Below are positions 16,004 to 24,384 of a DNA stretch of 64,000 nucleotides, piece by piece. Each line of letters opens with the position of its first letter. Within the stretch, counting starts at the first letter, position 1. Origin of the DNA: Gallionella sp. (lineage in GTDB: Bacteria; Pseudomonadota; Gammaproteobacteria; Burkholderiales; Gallionellaceae). The notes below the pieces were generated by a model, which was given only the letters and a program-made list of their open reading frames with translations, was not told the DNA's origin and did not search any database. Both the position numbers and the translations under genes were made by a program. Location of the stretch: positions 1 through 64,000 of the forward strand of contig JALNYK010000005.1 in the NCBI GenBank assembly GCA_023229845.1, given 5' to 3'.

Positions 16004-17476
16004 ATGTCTGCATTAACACGCGAAGAGACCCAGGCCCTCATTCAAGAGGTGCTTGAGGTCTATCCCGAGAAGGCAAGAAAGGACCGCGAGAAGCACCTCG
16101 CCGTCAACGATCAATCTATCGAACAGTCCAAGAAGTGCATCACCTCGAACCGCAAATCGTTGCCGGGCGTGATGACGATTCGTGGCTGCGCTTACGCCGG
16201 TTCCAAGGGCGTGGTGTGGGGCCCGATCAAGGACATGATCCACATTTCTCACGGCCCGGTCGGCTGCGGTCAGTATTCCCGCGCCGGTCGCCGTAACTAC
16301 TACGTCGGCACCACCGGCGTGAACGCCTTCGGCACGATGAACTTCACTTCCGACTTCCAGGAAAAAGACATCGTGTTCGGCGGCGACAAGAAGCTCGCCA
16401 AGCTGATCGGCGAGATCGAGCAGTTGTTCCCGCTGCACAAAGGTATCTCGGTTCAGTCCGAGTGCCCGATCGGTCTGATCGGCGACGACATCGAAGCGGT
16501 GTCGAAGAAGACTGCCAAAGAAATCGGCAAGCCGGTTATTCCCGTGCGCTGCGAAGGTTTCCGTGGCGTGTCGCAATCGCTGGGTCACCACATCGCCAAC
16601 GACGCGATCCGTGACTGGGTGCTGGGTAACCGCGACGAGAAGGCATTCGAGTCCACGCCTTACGACGTGACCATCATCGGCGACTACAACATCGGCGGCG
16701 ACGCATGGGCAACCCGCACCATCCTCGAAGACATGGGGCTGCGCGTGATCGCCCAATGGTCTGGCGACGGCACGCTGGCTGAAATGGAGAACACCCCCAA
16801 GGCCAAGCTGAACCTGTTGCACTGCTACCGTTCGATGAACTACATCAGCCGCCACATGGAAGAGAAGTACGGCATCCCTTACATGGAATACAACTTCTTC
16901 GGCCCGACCAAGATCGAAGCCTCCATCCGCGAGATCGCCAGCTTCTTCGACGACAGCATCAAGGCCAAGGCCGAGGCGGTCATCGCCAAGTACAAGCCGA
17001 TGATGCAAGCCGTCATCGACAAGTACAAGCCGCGCCTGGAAGGCAAGCGCGTCATGCTGTACGTCGGTGGTCTGCGTCCGCGTCACGTGATCGGTGCCTA
17101 TGAGGACCTGGGTATGGAAGTGGTCGGTACCGGTTACGAGTTCGGTCACAACGACGACTACGACCGCACCATCAAGGAAATGGGCAACGCCACCTTGCTG
17201 TACGACGACGTGACCGGCCTCGAATTCGAAGAGTTCGTGAAGAGGGTCAAGCCCGACCTGGTCGGCTCCGGCATCAAGGAAAAGTTCATCTTCCAAAAGA
17301 TGGGCATCCCTTTCCGCCAGATGCACTCGTGGGACTACTCCGGCCCGTATCACAGCTACGACGGCTTCGCCATCTTCGCCCGCGATATGGACATGACCCT
17401 CAATAATCCGTGCTGGAGCAAGTTGACCGCACCGTGGTTGAAGGAAGAGCAGGTCGCCGAGAAGGCAGCTGCGTAG
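16004..17476 (+). CDS. nifD: Nitrogenase MoFe protein alpha subunit
   Basis: 490 residues. C62 (IRGCAYAG) and C88 (GPVGCGQYS) fall at the same numbers as in Azotobacter vinelandii NifD and bind the P-cluster. The FeMo-cofactor Cys is in LLHCYRSMNY and its His in RQMHSWDYSGPYHSYDGF. This is the catalytic subunit for N2 reduction. The C-terminus and TAG stop (17474-17476) run into a family B repeat. AAAGGAG precedes the ATG. Confidence 0.99.
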   Translation: MSALTREETQALIQEVLEVYPEKARKDREKHLAVNDQSIEQSKKCITSNRKSLPGVMTIRGCAYAGSKGVVWGPIKDMIHISHGPVGCGQYSRAGRRNYYVGTTGVNAFGTMNFTSDFQEKDIVFGGDKKLAKLIGEIEQLFPLHKGISVQSECPIGLIGDDIEAVSKKTAKEIGKPVIPVRCEGFRGVSQSLGHHIANDAIRDWVLGNRDEKAFESTPYDVTIIGDYNIGGDAWATRTILEDMGLRVIAQWSGDGTLAEMENTPKAKLNLLHCYRSMNYISRHMEEKYGIPYMEYNFFGPTKIEASIREIASFFDDSIKAKAEAVIAKYKPMMQAVIDKYKPRLEGKRVMLYVGGLRPRHVIGAYEDLGMEVVGTGYEFGHNDDYDRTIKEMGNATLLYDDVTGLEFEEFVKRVKPDLVGSGIKEKFIFQKMGIPFRQMHSWDYSGPYHSYDGFAIFARDMDMTLNNPCWSKLTAPWLKEEQVAEKAAA

Positions 17477-17518
17477 GTCGGGTTTTAACCCGATATGTCG
17501 GGCTGAAGCCCGACCTAC
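17473..17518. repeat. Palindromic repeat, family B
   Basis: GTAGGTCGGGTTTTAACCCG ... CGGGCTGAAGCCCGACCTAC, nearly identical to the copies after rnfE and rseC. Its TAG is the nifD stop. Confidence 0.85.
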
Positions 17519-17600
17519 GAAAAGAGGGCGGTGGCAACGCCGCCCACCAATCAATCTGTGCCGGCATCTGCAAATTGGCAGTGCGGCTAAGGAGATAGAA

Positions 17601-19169
17601 ATGCAAAAAGTCGATGACATCAAACCTTGCTATCCTCTGTTCCGTCAGGACGAATACAAGGCTACGCTGAAGAACAAGAAAGAATTGTTCGAGGAAGGTC
17701 ACGCAGCAGACAAGGTTCAGGAAACCTTCACCTGGACCACCACGATGGAATATCGCGAACTGAACTTCAAGCGCGAAGCCCTGACCGTTAACCCGGCCAA
17801 GGCCTGCCAACCGCTGGGCGCAGTGCTGTGCGCGCTGGGCTTCGAGAAGACCATGCCGTATGTGCACGGCTCCCAAGGTTGCGTGGCTTACTTCCGTTCT
17901 TACTTCAACCGTCACTTCCGCGAGCCCATCTCTTGCGTGTCCGACTCCATGACTGAAGACGCAGCCGTGTTCGGCGGTCAGAAGAACATGATCGACGGTC
18001 TGGAAAACGCCAAGGCGATGTACAAGCCAGAGATGATCGCCGTATCGACCACCTGCATGGCTGAAGTGATCGGTGACGACCTGAACGCCTTCATCACCAA
18101 CACCAAGAAGGCCGGCAACATTCCGCAGGAGTTCCCGACGCCGTTCGCGCATACCCCGTCTTTCGTCGGCTCGCACGTCACCGGCTGGGACAACATGTTC
18201 GAAGGCATCATCCGTTACTTCACGCTGAACACCATGGAAGGTAAAGAGCCCGGCAAGAACGGCAAGATCAACATCGTTCCCGGCTTCGAGACCTACCTCG
18301 GCAACTACCGTGTCATCCATCGCATGCTGGACGAGATGGGCGTTGCGCACACCATGCTGAGCGACCCGACCGAAGTGCTGGATACACCGGCTGACGGCCA
18401 GTTCCGCATGTACGCCGGCGGCACGACCCAGGACGAAGTGAAGGATGCGCCTAACGCCGCTACCACCTTCTTGCTGCAGCCTATGCAACTGGAAAAGACC
18501 CGTAAGTTTGTCGAGGCCACCTGGAAGCACGAAGTGCCGAAGATGAACATCCCGATGGGTCTGGAGTGGACCGACGAGTGGCTGATGAAGGTTGCCCAAG
18601 TCACCGGCAAGGAGATCTCCCCATCGCTGGCACTGGAGCGCGGCCGTCTGGTCGACATGATGATGGATAGCCACACCTGGCTGCACGGCAAGAAGATCAG
18701 CCTGTACGGCGATCCGGACTTCACCATGGGCATGACCAAGTTCCTCACCGAACTGGGCATCGAGCCACTGCACGTGCTGTGCAACAACGGCAGCAAGAAG
18801 TGGACGAAAGCGATGGAAAAGATGCTGGCCGAGACTCCGTACGGCAAGAACACCCAGCTGTTCGCGGGCGCCGACCTGTGGCACTTCCGTTCGCTGGTGC
18901 TGACCGAGAAGCCGGACTTCATGATCGGCAACTCCTACGCCAAGTTCATCCAGCGTGACACGTTGGCCAAGGGCAAGGAGTTCGAGGTTCCGCTGATCCG
19001 TATCGGCTTCCCGATCTTCGATCGTCACCACCTGCACCGTGCCACGACGCATGGTTACGAAGGTGCGATGCAGATGCTGACTACCATCACCAATGCGGTG
19101 CTGGAGCGTCTGGACGAAGAAACCCGCGGCATGGGAACGACGGACTACAACCACGATCTGGTGCGCTAA
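17601..19169 (+). CDS. nifK: Nitrogenase MoFe protein beta subunit
   Basis: 522 residues. The P-cluster Cys are in PAKACQPLGA (C69), HGSQGCVAYF (C94) and VSTTCMAEVIGDD. TPSFVGSHVTGWDNM contains the Ser that coordinates the oxidised P-cluster. The N-terminal extension of about 50 residues (MQKVDDIKPCYPLF onward) is usual for the Azotobacter-type protein. GGAGATAG precedes the ATG. Confidence 0.99.
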   Translation: MQKVDDIKPCYPLFRQDEYKATLKNKKELFEEGHAADKVQETFTWTTTMEYRELNFKREALTVNPAKACQPLGAVLCALGFEKTMPYVHGSQGCVAYFRSYFNRHFREPISCVSDSMTEDAAVFGGQKNMIDGLENAKAMYKPEMIAVSTTCMAEVIGDDLNAFITNTKKAGNIPQEFPTPFAHTPSFVGSHVTGWDNMFEGIIRYFTLNTMEGKEPGKNGKINIVPGFETYLGNYRVIHRMLDEMGVAHTMLSDPTEVLDTPADGQFRMYAGGTTQDEVKDAPNAATTFLLQPMQLEKTRKFVEATWKHEVPKMNIPMGLEWTDEWLMKVAQVTGKEISPSLALERGRLVDMMMDSHTWLHGKKISLYGDPDFTMGMTKFLTELGIEPLHVLCNNGSKKWTKAMEKMLAETPYGKNTQLFAGADLWHFRSLVLTEKPDFMIGNSYAKFIQRDTLAKGKEFEVPLIRIGFPIFDRHHLHRATTHGYEGAMQMLTTITNAVLERLDEETRGMGTTDYNHDLVR

Positions 19170-19179
19170 CGGCAGGGAA

Positions 19180-19285
19180 GGGGGAAGGGCGGCCGCAAGC
19201 GGCCTGAAGGGAGAAGGGTAAGAGCAGTTAGGTTTTACCCTTGAGCACCGCAGGTGCGATCCCTTCACCCTTCACCCTTCACTGC
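19180..19285. repeat. Imperfect inverted repeat between nifK and nifT
   Basis: GAAGGGAGAAGGGTAAGAGC on the left and repeats of CCCTTCACCC on the right, with GGCCGCAAGCGGCC and GCACCGCAGGTGC as internal hairpins. It could act as a weak terminator or RNA-processing site after nifK. Confidence 0.6.
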
Positions 19286-19301
19286 AACTCAAGGAGTTGC
19301 A

Positions 19302-19526
19302 ATGGCAAACATCATGATCCGTCGCGACAGCAAGGGCAGCTATCAGTTCTATCTGCCCAAGCGCGATCTCGAGGACACCATCGTCTCGATGGAGTTCGAC
19401 ACCCCGGAAAAGTGGGGAGGGGAGATCAAGCTCAACAACGGCGGCGCGTATTACATCGAGCCGCAAGTTGCTCCCGCACGGCTGCCTTATTCGGTGCGCG
19501 CCAAGCGCCTCGATGCGGCGGAATAA
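19302..19526 (+). CDS. nifT: NifT/FixU family protein
   Basis: 74 residues of the family form: MANIMIRRDSKGSYQFYLPK, a central KWGGEIKLNNG and a C-terminal LPYSVRAKRL. It is a small beta-rich protein of unproven role that usually follows nifK. AAGGAG five bases before the ATG decides the start. Confidence 0.93.
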   Translation: MANIMIRRDSKGSYQFYLPKRDLEDTIVSMEFDTPEKWGGEIKLNNGGAYYIEPQVAPARLPYSVRAKRLDAAE

Positions 19527-19544
19527 ACGACTAGGAGAATCATC

Positions 19545-19745
19545 ATGGCATACAAAATCAATGCTGACTTGTGCACCGGTTGCGACGATTGCCTGGCGGA
19601 CTGCCCCACGGCTTCCATCAGCGTGAAGAAGGGCATTTACGTCATCAACGCAAGCGAATGCACCGAGTGCGAAGGCGACTTCGACAAACCGCAATGCGTG
19701 AAGCTCTGCCCGATCAAGGGTTGCATCACACAAATCGCGGCGTAA
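19545..19745 (+). CDS. 2[4Fe-4S] ferredoxin of the nif operon
   Basis: 66 residues. The first cluster motif is CTGCDDCLADCPT; the second is of the extended type, CTECEGDF...CVKLCPIKGC, as in the chromatiaceae-type and FdxN-like ferredoxins of diazotrophs. It is a probable low-potential electron carrier to NifH or a donor in cofactor assembly. It starts 18 bases after nifT with AGGAG ahead. Confidence 0.93.
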   Translation: MAYKINADLCTGCDDCLADCPTASISVKKGIYVINASECTECEGDFDKPQCVKLCPIKGCITQIAA

Positions 19746-19769
19746 CAAAATAGCAGCGTAACAAAATCC

Positions 19770-19880
19770 CGTTCGTGGTGAGCTTGTCGAACCATGGACG
19801 GACAAATAGCCTTCGACATAACCAACGACTTGGCTGTCGTTTTTTGACAGCCTAGTCGGATGGCTAGTTGTTATATCAGG
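19770..19880. other. Gap before nifY: repeat fragment and hairpin
   Basis: CGTTCGTGGTGAGCTTGTCG with AACCATGG (about 19770-19796) looks like half of a common dispersed repeat. GGCTGTC (19832-19838) and GACAGCC (19846-19852) form a hairpin around a T-rich loop. No sigma-54 promoter is evident before 19927. Confidence 0.5.
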
Positions 19881-19926
19881 CTCAGGCAGAACAGTCTGAG
19901 CGTGCCGAACAAATAAGAGGTATCGC

Positions 19927-20637
19927 ATGCCCACCACCACCGTCATCACCAAAACTGCCGCTCTGCGCATCGCGCAAGCCGCGCGCGCTCTGGACAACGT
20001 GAACGCGGGAGCCTTCGCAGCCAAGCTGGGCGACCAGATCGGCTTGCCTATCACCGAAGAAAAGCTCGCCAAAGTGACCGTGGCCGACATCAAACTTATC
20101 CTCTCAGGCGAAGAGACCGTCGAGCCGGATGTGGATGGCGCATCCATCAAACTGGCGGTGCGCCACCTCTGGGGTGCGGCGGACGAAGCCGAGAACCTGC
20201 TGCTGGCCGCTGCGTACAAAGACGGCGACATGCCAGGCAGCCTGCGCGTCGCGGTCGCCTCCAACACCGAAGAGAACCTCGACGGTCACTTCGGCTCCTG
20301 CCCGCGCTTCCTCGTGTATCAGGTCGGGCCCGACGAGATTCGCCTGATCGACATCCGTTCCACCAGCTTCGCCGACGATGCCGAAGACAAGAACGTCGCG
20401 CGCGCCAACCTCATCAAGGACTGCCAGATCGTCTACGTGCAATCCATCGGTGGTCCAGCTGCGGCCAAGGCCGTGCGCGCTAACATCCATCCGGTAAAAG
20501 CGCCGGAAGGCGGCAAGGCGAACATCGCCCTGCAACGCCTGCAAGCCGTGCTCGATGCCCCGCCGCCCTGGCTCGCCAAGATCCTCGGCGTCGAAGCGAA
20601 GTCGCTGGGCAGGTTTGTCGAGACCGAGGAGGAGTGA
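19927..20637 (+). CDS. nifY: NifY/NafY-type cofactor or apo-dinitrogenase binding protein
   Basis: 236 residues in two parts: an N-terminal helical domain of about 100 residues ending ADIKLILSGEE, and a C-terminal NifX/NifB-like FeMo-cofactor binding domain (VASNTEENLDGHFGSCPRF, then a VQSIGGPAAAKAVR loop). That is the layout of A. vinelandii NifY and NafY, which hold apo-NifDK ready for cofactor. Position after nifHDKT favours nifY. The exact paralogue cannot be settled by eye. Confidence 0.85.
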   Translation: MPTTTVITKTAALRIAQAARALDNVNAGAFAAKLGDQIGLPITEEKLAKVTVADIKLILSGEETVEPDVDGASIKLAVRHLWGAADEAENLLLAAAYKDGDMPGSLRVAVASNTEENLDGHFGSCPRFLVYQVGPDEIRLIDIRSTSFADDAEDKNVARANLIKDCQIVYVQSIGGPAAAKAVRANIHPVKAPEGGKANIALQRLQAVLDAPPPWLAKILGVEAKSLGRFVETEEE

Positions 20638-20641
20638 TCAT

Positions 20642-20914
20642 ATGATCGTCGCCGAGACACTGGAAAAGATCGCCAATGCCGCCGCATCGTTCGGCGATCT
20701 GAACGACGGCGCGCTGGCCAGCCTGAAACAGACCTGGCCAGATTTGCGCTTCACCGTCTGCAGCGACGACGACATGCCGGCACGTATGTCGCCCGCGTTA
20801 CGGCGCGAAAGATTCAGTCTTTATTTGGTGAGCGGCAGCGAACACTGCCTGAGCCTGACCGACGACCCGCTGCAAGCCATCGGTGTGGTGCTGGCGGAAG
20901 TGGACGAAGCGTAA
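20642..20914 (+). CDS. Small nif-linked protein after nifY
   Basis: 90 residues, four bases after nifY with GGAGGAG ahead of the ATG. MIVAETLEKIANAAASFGDL is helical, LKQTWPDLRFTVCSDDDMPA is a mixed block, and the tail is YLVSGSEHCLSLTDDP. I believe this is the small conserved nif protein sometimes labelled DUF6129, but cannot confirm it. No metal-binding motif is obvious, and the role is unknown. Confidence 0.75.
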   Translation: MIVAETLEKIANAAASFGDLNDGALASLKQTWPDLRFTVCSDDDMPARMSPALRRERFSLYLVSGSEHCLSLTDDPLQAIGVVLAEVDEA

Positions 20915-20976
20915 TTCTGATTGGAATAATCAATATGAAAATGGGCGCTGCGGCGCTCATTTTTTATTCAGCTCTT

Positions 20977-21059
20977 GTAGGTCGGGTTAGGCCGGCAAGG
21001 CCGTAACCCGACGAATGGGGTGTTACGGGGTGAAGTCGGGTTGCGCTAACCCGACCTAC
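20977..21059. repeat. Palindromic repeat, family B (long form)
   Basis: GTAGGTCGGGTTAGGCCGGC at the left end, AACCCGACCTAC at the right, with CCGTAACCCGAC inside. It follows the end of the nifHDK-nifY operon. Confidence 0.85.
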
Positions 21060-21140
21060 GGCTGCTAAATCCCGGATTGCATCCGGGCTACGCTGGCTTC
21101 ACTCGACACCCTTCCCCGATGTTTGTGTGATCCTTACCGC

Positions 21141-21179
21141 TCGCACCGTACCCGCCCGCCGTCTCCCGGTCAATATGCC
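21141..21179 (+). promoter_or_regulatory. Conserved upstream module of modA, shared with 24277
   Basis: TCGCACCGTACCCG ... CCGGTCAATATGCC. The same two blocks, in the same order and spacing, precede the acetyltransferase promoter at 24277-24315. The module is not TGT-N10-ACA, so it may bind a different sigma-54 activator or a nitrogen or molybdenum regulator. Confidence 0.55.
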
Positions 21180-21201
21180 GAAAAGCCCAGATAGTTTTCG
21201 C

Positions 21202-21216
21202 TGGCCTTCATCTTGC
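21202..21216 (+). promoter_or_regulatory. Predicted sigma-54 promoter of modABC
   Basis: TGGCCTTCATCTTGC has GG-N10-GC spacing and an intact TTGC. It lies in the block TTTTCGCTGGCCTTCATCTT, which is identical at the acetyltransferase promoter. Predicted start near 21228, just before the modA ATG. Confidence 0.65.
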
Positions 21217-21243
21217 TTGTTATCATTGCATCACTTCCTTGTG

Positions 21244-22023
21244 ATGGAGTCGATGGTGAATATCTCTGTATTGCGCGGCCGCGTTGTCGCAGTCTTGATG
21301 TCGTTCGGTTTGATGAGTGCGCCGGCGTGCGCTGGCGAGGTGCGCGCGGCGGTGGCGTCGAACTTTTCCGCACCAATGGAGCGCATCGTGGCGTTGTTCC
21401 AGCAGGAGAGCGGGCACACGGTGAAGGTCAGCCTCGGTTCCAGCGGCAAGTTCTATACGCAGATCAGGGGCGGCGCGCCGTTCGATGTGTTCCTCGGGGC
21501 GGACGAGGCGATCCCTAAGCGTCTGGAGCAGGAGGGGCTGGCGGTCGGCGGGTCGCGCATCGTCTATGCGCAGGGCAGGCTGGTGCTGTGGAGCGCGCAG
21601 CCCGGCTTCGTCGATGCCAAGGGCGCGGTGCTTTACAAGGACGGCTACAGCAAGCTGGCGATCGCCGATCCCCGGCTTGCGCCCTACGGCATGGCGGCGA
21701 AAGAGACGCTGGAAAAAATGACGGTGTGGAACGCGCTGCAGCGCAAGCTGGTGAAGGGCGAGAACATCACGCAGACTTGGCAGTTCGTCGCGACCGAGAA
21801 CGCCGAGCTGGGTTTCGTCGCGCTGTCGCAGATCATGCGCGACGGCAAGGTGACGGAGGGATCGTACTGGCTGGTGCCGCCCGGGATGCACAAGCCGATC
21901 CGGCAGGGCGCGGTGCTGCTGTCCGGCGCGAAAGATCAGGCCGCGACCAAGGCCTTCCTCGCGTTCCTGAAGAGCGAGAAGGCGGCGACGGTGATGCGCG
22001 GGTTCGGGTATGAGTTGCCGTGA
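21244..22023 (+). CDS. modA: ModA, periplasmic molybdate-binding protein
   Basis: 259 residues with a signal peptide (VVAVLMSFGLMSAPACA, cut before GEVRAA) and the ModA signature ASNFSAPMERIVALFQ, SLGSSGKFYTQI and GAPFDVFLGAD. It captures molybdate for the ModBC importer, needed for FeMo-cofactor. The start is either ATG 21244 or ATG 21253; an earlier ATG at 21175 lies upstream of the predicted transcription start and is rejected. Confidence 0.93.
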   Translation: MESMVNISVLRGRVVAVLMSFGLMSAPACAGEVRAAVASNFSAPMERIVALFQQESGHTVKVSLGSSGKFYTQIRGGAPFDVFLGADEAIPKRLEQEGLAVGGSRIVYAQGRLVLWSAQPGFVDAKGAVLYKDGYSKLAIADPRLAPYGMAAKETLEKMTVWNALQRKLVKGENITQTWQFVATENAELGFVALSQIMRDGKVTEGSYWLVPPGMHKPIRQGAVLLSGAKDQAATKAFLAFLKSEKAATVMRGFGYELP

Positions 22024-22060
22024 TTCCGGAATGACGATGTCTCAATGATCGAGTGAAACG

Positions 22061-22750
22061 ATGGAAAGCGTATTAACTCCCGACGATCTGCAAGCCGTGT
22101 GGCTCACGCTCAAGCTGGCGAGCGTCACGACCCTGCTGCTGTTGCTGATTGCCACGCCGCTGGCCTGGTGGCTGGCGCACAGCCGCCGCTGGTACAAGGG
22201 GCTGATGTCCGCCGTGGTGGCGCTGCCGCTGGTGTTGCCGCCGACGGTGCTGGGTTTCTACCTGCTGCTGCTGATGGGGCCGCAGGGCGCGGTGGGCGGA
22301 ATCACCAAGGCCTTGAATCTTGGCACCTTGCCGTTCACTTTCGCAGGGCTGGTGGTCGGCTCGGTGCTGTTCTCGCTGCCGTTTGCGGTGCAGCCGATAC
22401 AGAACGCGTTCGAGTCCATCGGCCAGCGTCCGCTGGAAGTGGCGGCGACGTTGCGCGCGGGCGCGTGGGATAGATTCGTCAGCGTGGCGTTGCCGCTGGC
22501 GCGTCCCGGTTTCCTGACCGCGATCATCCTCGCCTTCGCGCATACGGTCGGCGAGTTCGGCGTGGTGCTGATGCTGGGCGGCAACATTCCCGGCGAGACG
22601 CAGGTTCTCTCCGTCGCCATCTATGGACATGTCGAGGCGATGGAATACGGCGCGGCGCATCTGCTCGCGGGCGGCATGGTGCTGTTCTCGTTCCTCGTGC
22701 TGCTGGGGCTGTATCTCGCGAGCGGCAAGTCGTGGCGGGTGACTCGATGA
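22061..22750 (+). CDS. modB: ModB, molybdate ABC transporter permease
   Basis: 229 residues, five or six membrane segments, and the permease EAA-like loop AATLRAGAWDRFVSVALPLA that contacts the ATPase. LPLVLPPTVLGFYLL is the conserved segment of ModB. It is 37 bases after modA and overlaps modC by four bases in ATGA. Confidence 0.95.
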   Translation: MESVLTPDDLQAVWLTLKLASVTTLLLLLIATPLAWWLAHSRRWYKGLMSAVVALPLVLPPTVLGFYLLLLMGPQGAVGGITKALNLGTLPFTFAGLVVGSVLFSLPFAVQPIQNAFESIGQRPLEVAATLRAGAWDRFVSVALPLARPGFLTAIILAFAHTVGEFGVVLMLGGNIPGETQVLSVAIYGHVEAMEYGAAHLLAGGMVLFSFLVLLGLYLASGKSWRVTR

Positions 22751-23832
22751 GCGAGAAACAGGCGACCTGGATGCGCGTCCATTTCAAAATGCAGCGGGAC
22801 GGCTTCGAGCTGGATGCCGCGTTCAGCGCGCCGCCGGTCGGCGTCACCGCGCTGTTCGGCCCCTCCGGTTCCGGCAAGACCACGCTGCTGCGCTGCATCG
22901 CGGGCCTTGAGCGCACGCAGGGCTGGCTGCATGTGAACGGCGAGCTGTGGCAGGACGAGAAGACTTTCATGCCGGTACATCGAAGGCCGTTGGGCTATGT
23001 GTTCCAGGAGGCCAGCCTGTTCCCGCATCTGTCGGTGCGCGCCAATCTCGAATACGGCTACAAGCGTATCGCCGCATCGGAACGCCGCGTGCAGCTCGAT
23101 CAGGTGGTGGAATGGCTGGGGCTGTCGCACCTGATCGAGCGTAACGACCCCGCGCGACTCTCAGGCGGCGAACGCCAGCGCGTCGCCATCGGCCGCGCGC
23201 TGCTCACCAGCCCGCGCATCCTGCTGATGGACGAGCCGCTGTCCGCGCTCGACACGACGAGCAAGCAGGAAATCCTGCCGTACCTGGAACGGCTGCACCG
23301 CGAACTGAACATCCCTGTGCTCTACGTCAGTCATGCGATGGACGAGGTGGCGCGGCTGGCCGACCATCTGGTGCTGCTGGAAAAAGGCCGCGTCATCGCC
23401 AGCGGCGCGCTCGGGGAGACGCTGGCCCGGCTGGACTTGCCCACCGCGCATTTCGACGATGCGGGCACGGTGATCGAAGCCACCGTGGCGCAGCAGGACG
23501 AGGCTTATCACCTCACGCGGCTTGATTTCGTGGGCGACCATCTGTGGGTGGGCAGGGTGGACCAACCGTTCGGAACCAGCATGCGCGCCCGTGTGCTGGC
23601 GCGCGACGTGAGCATCGCCACGCAAGCGCCGGAAGGCACCAGCATCAACAACATCCTGAACGCGCGCATCGAGGAGATACGCGACGAAGGGCCGGACAAG
23701 GTGGTCGTGCGCATGAAGGTGGGCGAGGCGCAGATGCTGCTGTCGCGCATCACCCGCCGCTCGCGCGACCACCTCGGCCTGACCGCGGGGATGTATGTGT
23801 GCGCGCAGGTGAAGAGCGTGGCGCTGATGTAG
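22747..23832 (+). CDS. modC: ModC, molybdate ABC transporter ATPase
   Basis: 361 residues. Walker A GPSGSGKTTLLR, signature LSGGERQRVAIGRA, Walker B ILLMDEPLSALD, switch His in YVSHAMDEV, and a C-terminal molybdate-binding TOBE domain (about 290-361) containing NILNARIEEI. The ATG overlaps the modB stop. The TAG stop is followed directly by GGGGCACGGCG, resembling half of a family C repeat. Confidence 0.96.
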   Translation: MSEKQATWMRVHFKMQRDGFELDAAFSAPPVGVTALFGPSGSGKTTLLRCIAGLERTQGWLHVNGELWQDEKTFMPVHRRPLGYVFQEASLFPHLSVRANLEYGYKRIAASERRVQLDQVVEWLGLSHLIERNDPARLSGGERQRVAIGRALLTSPRILLMDEPLSALDTTSKQEILPYLERLHRELNIPVLYVSHAMDEVARLADHLVLLEKGRVIASGALGETLARLDLPTAHFDDAGTVIEATVAQQDEAYHLTRLDFVGDHLWVGRVDQPFGTSMRARVLARDVSIATQAPEGTSINNILNARIEEIRDEGPDKVVVRMKVGEAQMLLSRITRRSRDHLGLTAGMYVCAQVKSVALM

Positions 23833-23878
23833 GGGCACGGCGGTGTCAACTTCACCCTCGCAAAAGCATTTGGTTCGC

Positions 23879-24193
23879 TTATTCCTTTTTGGCGGGGAGC
23901 GGAAGCTGGATTTCCATTTCAAGCGCGGCGATTCCAAGATTCACGGAGGCTTTGAGCGAAGCCGGTTGTTCCGCCAATGGCCGGGACTTGAGCTCGTCCA
24001 GGGCGATTTCGAGGATGCTGTACATCTGCGCCGTCGAGGCGCGAACGGCTTTTTCGTTGAGCGTCTCGGTCATGTTTGATGCAGTATGCGCCAGCGACTC
24101 GACGCCGCCCTTGACGGAAGTGGCAACGCCCTCGACGGCATCGCCGGCCTTGGTCGCGACTTGCGCGCCGATACCCTTGATTTTTTCCAGCAT
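23879..24193 (-). CDS. Small unknown helical protein
   Basis: 104 residues. The N-terminal half (MLEKIKGIGAQVATKAGDAV and following) is an amphipathic, Ala/Gly/Val-rich helix pattern without Cys; the C-terminal half is a charged helix (ILEIALDELKSRPLAEQPAS). AGGAG precedes the ATG. It is divergent from the acetyltransferase gene and convergent with modC. I recognise no family; a phasin- or LEA-like coat protein is a loose possibility from composition only. Confidence 0.6.
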   Translation of the reverse strand: MLEKIKGIGAQVATKAGDAVEGVATSVKGGVESLAHTASNMTETLNEKAVRASTAQMYSILEIALDELKSRPLAEQPASLKASVNLGIAALEMEIQLPLPAKKE

Positions 24194-24276
24194 GAATGCG
24201 GCTCCTATGGTCGATTGGTTTGTTGGTACATGGGCGCTTGGCTATGAAGCCGGCTGCCATGTGAGCGAACAGAGGT

Positions 24277-24315
24277 TCGCACCGTACCCGTCCATCGTTA
24301 TCCGGTCAACATGCC
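24277..24315 (+). promoter_or_regulatory. Conserved upstream module of the acetyltransferase gene
   Basis: TCGCACCGTACCCG ... CCGGTCAACATGCC, matching the modA module at 21141-21179 in both blocks and in their spacing. The segments between the blocks and the promoter differ in length and sequence, so the blocks look selected rather than recently copied. Confidence 0.55.
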
Positions 24316-24334
24316 TGTCCTGTCCGGTTTTCGC

Positions 24335-24349
24335 TGGCCTTCATCTTGC
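24335..24349 (+). promoter_or_regulatory. Predicted sigma-54 promoter of the acetyltransferase gene
   Basis: TGGCCTTCATCTTGC, identical to the modA promoter core. The predicted start is near 24361, which excludes the longer in-frame opening at 24346 and favours the TTG at 24385. Confidence 0.65.
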
Positions 24350-24384
24350 TTGTTTGCAGACTCGTTACGACAAGGAGTGCGCAC

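Larger units (their letters stand above)
20915..21243. other. Gap between the nifY operon and modA
   Basis: Holds a family B long repeat (20977-21059), a half-size family D hairpin (TCCCGGATTGCATCCGGG, about 21067-21084), then the conserved upstream module (21141-21179) and the sigma-54 promoter of modA (21202-21216). No gene is visible. Confidence 0.7.

Noticed and set aside
16013..19268. Long minus-strand openings opposite nifD and nifK
   Set aside because: Antisense shadows of highly biased coding sequence; no conserved motif.
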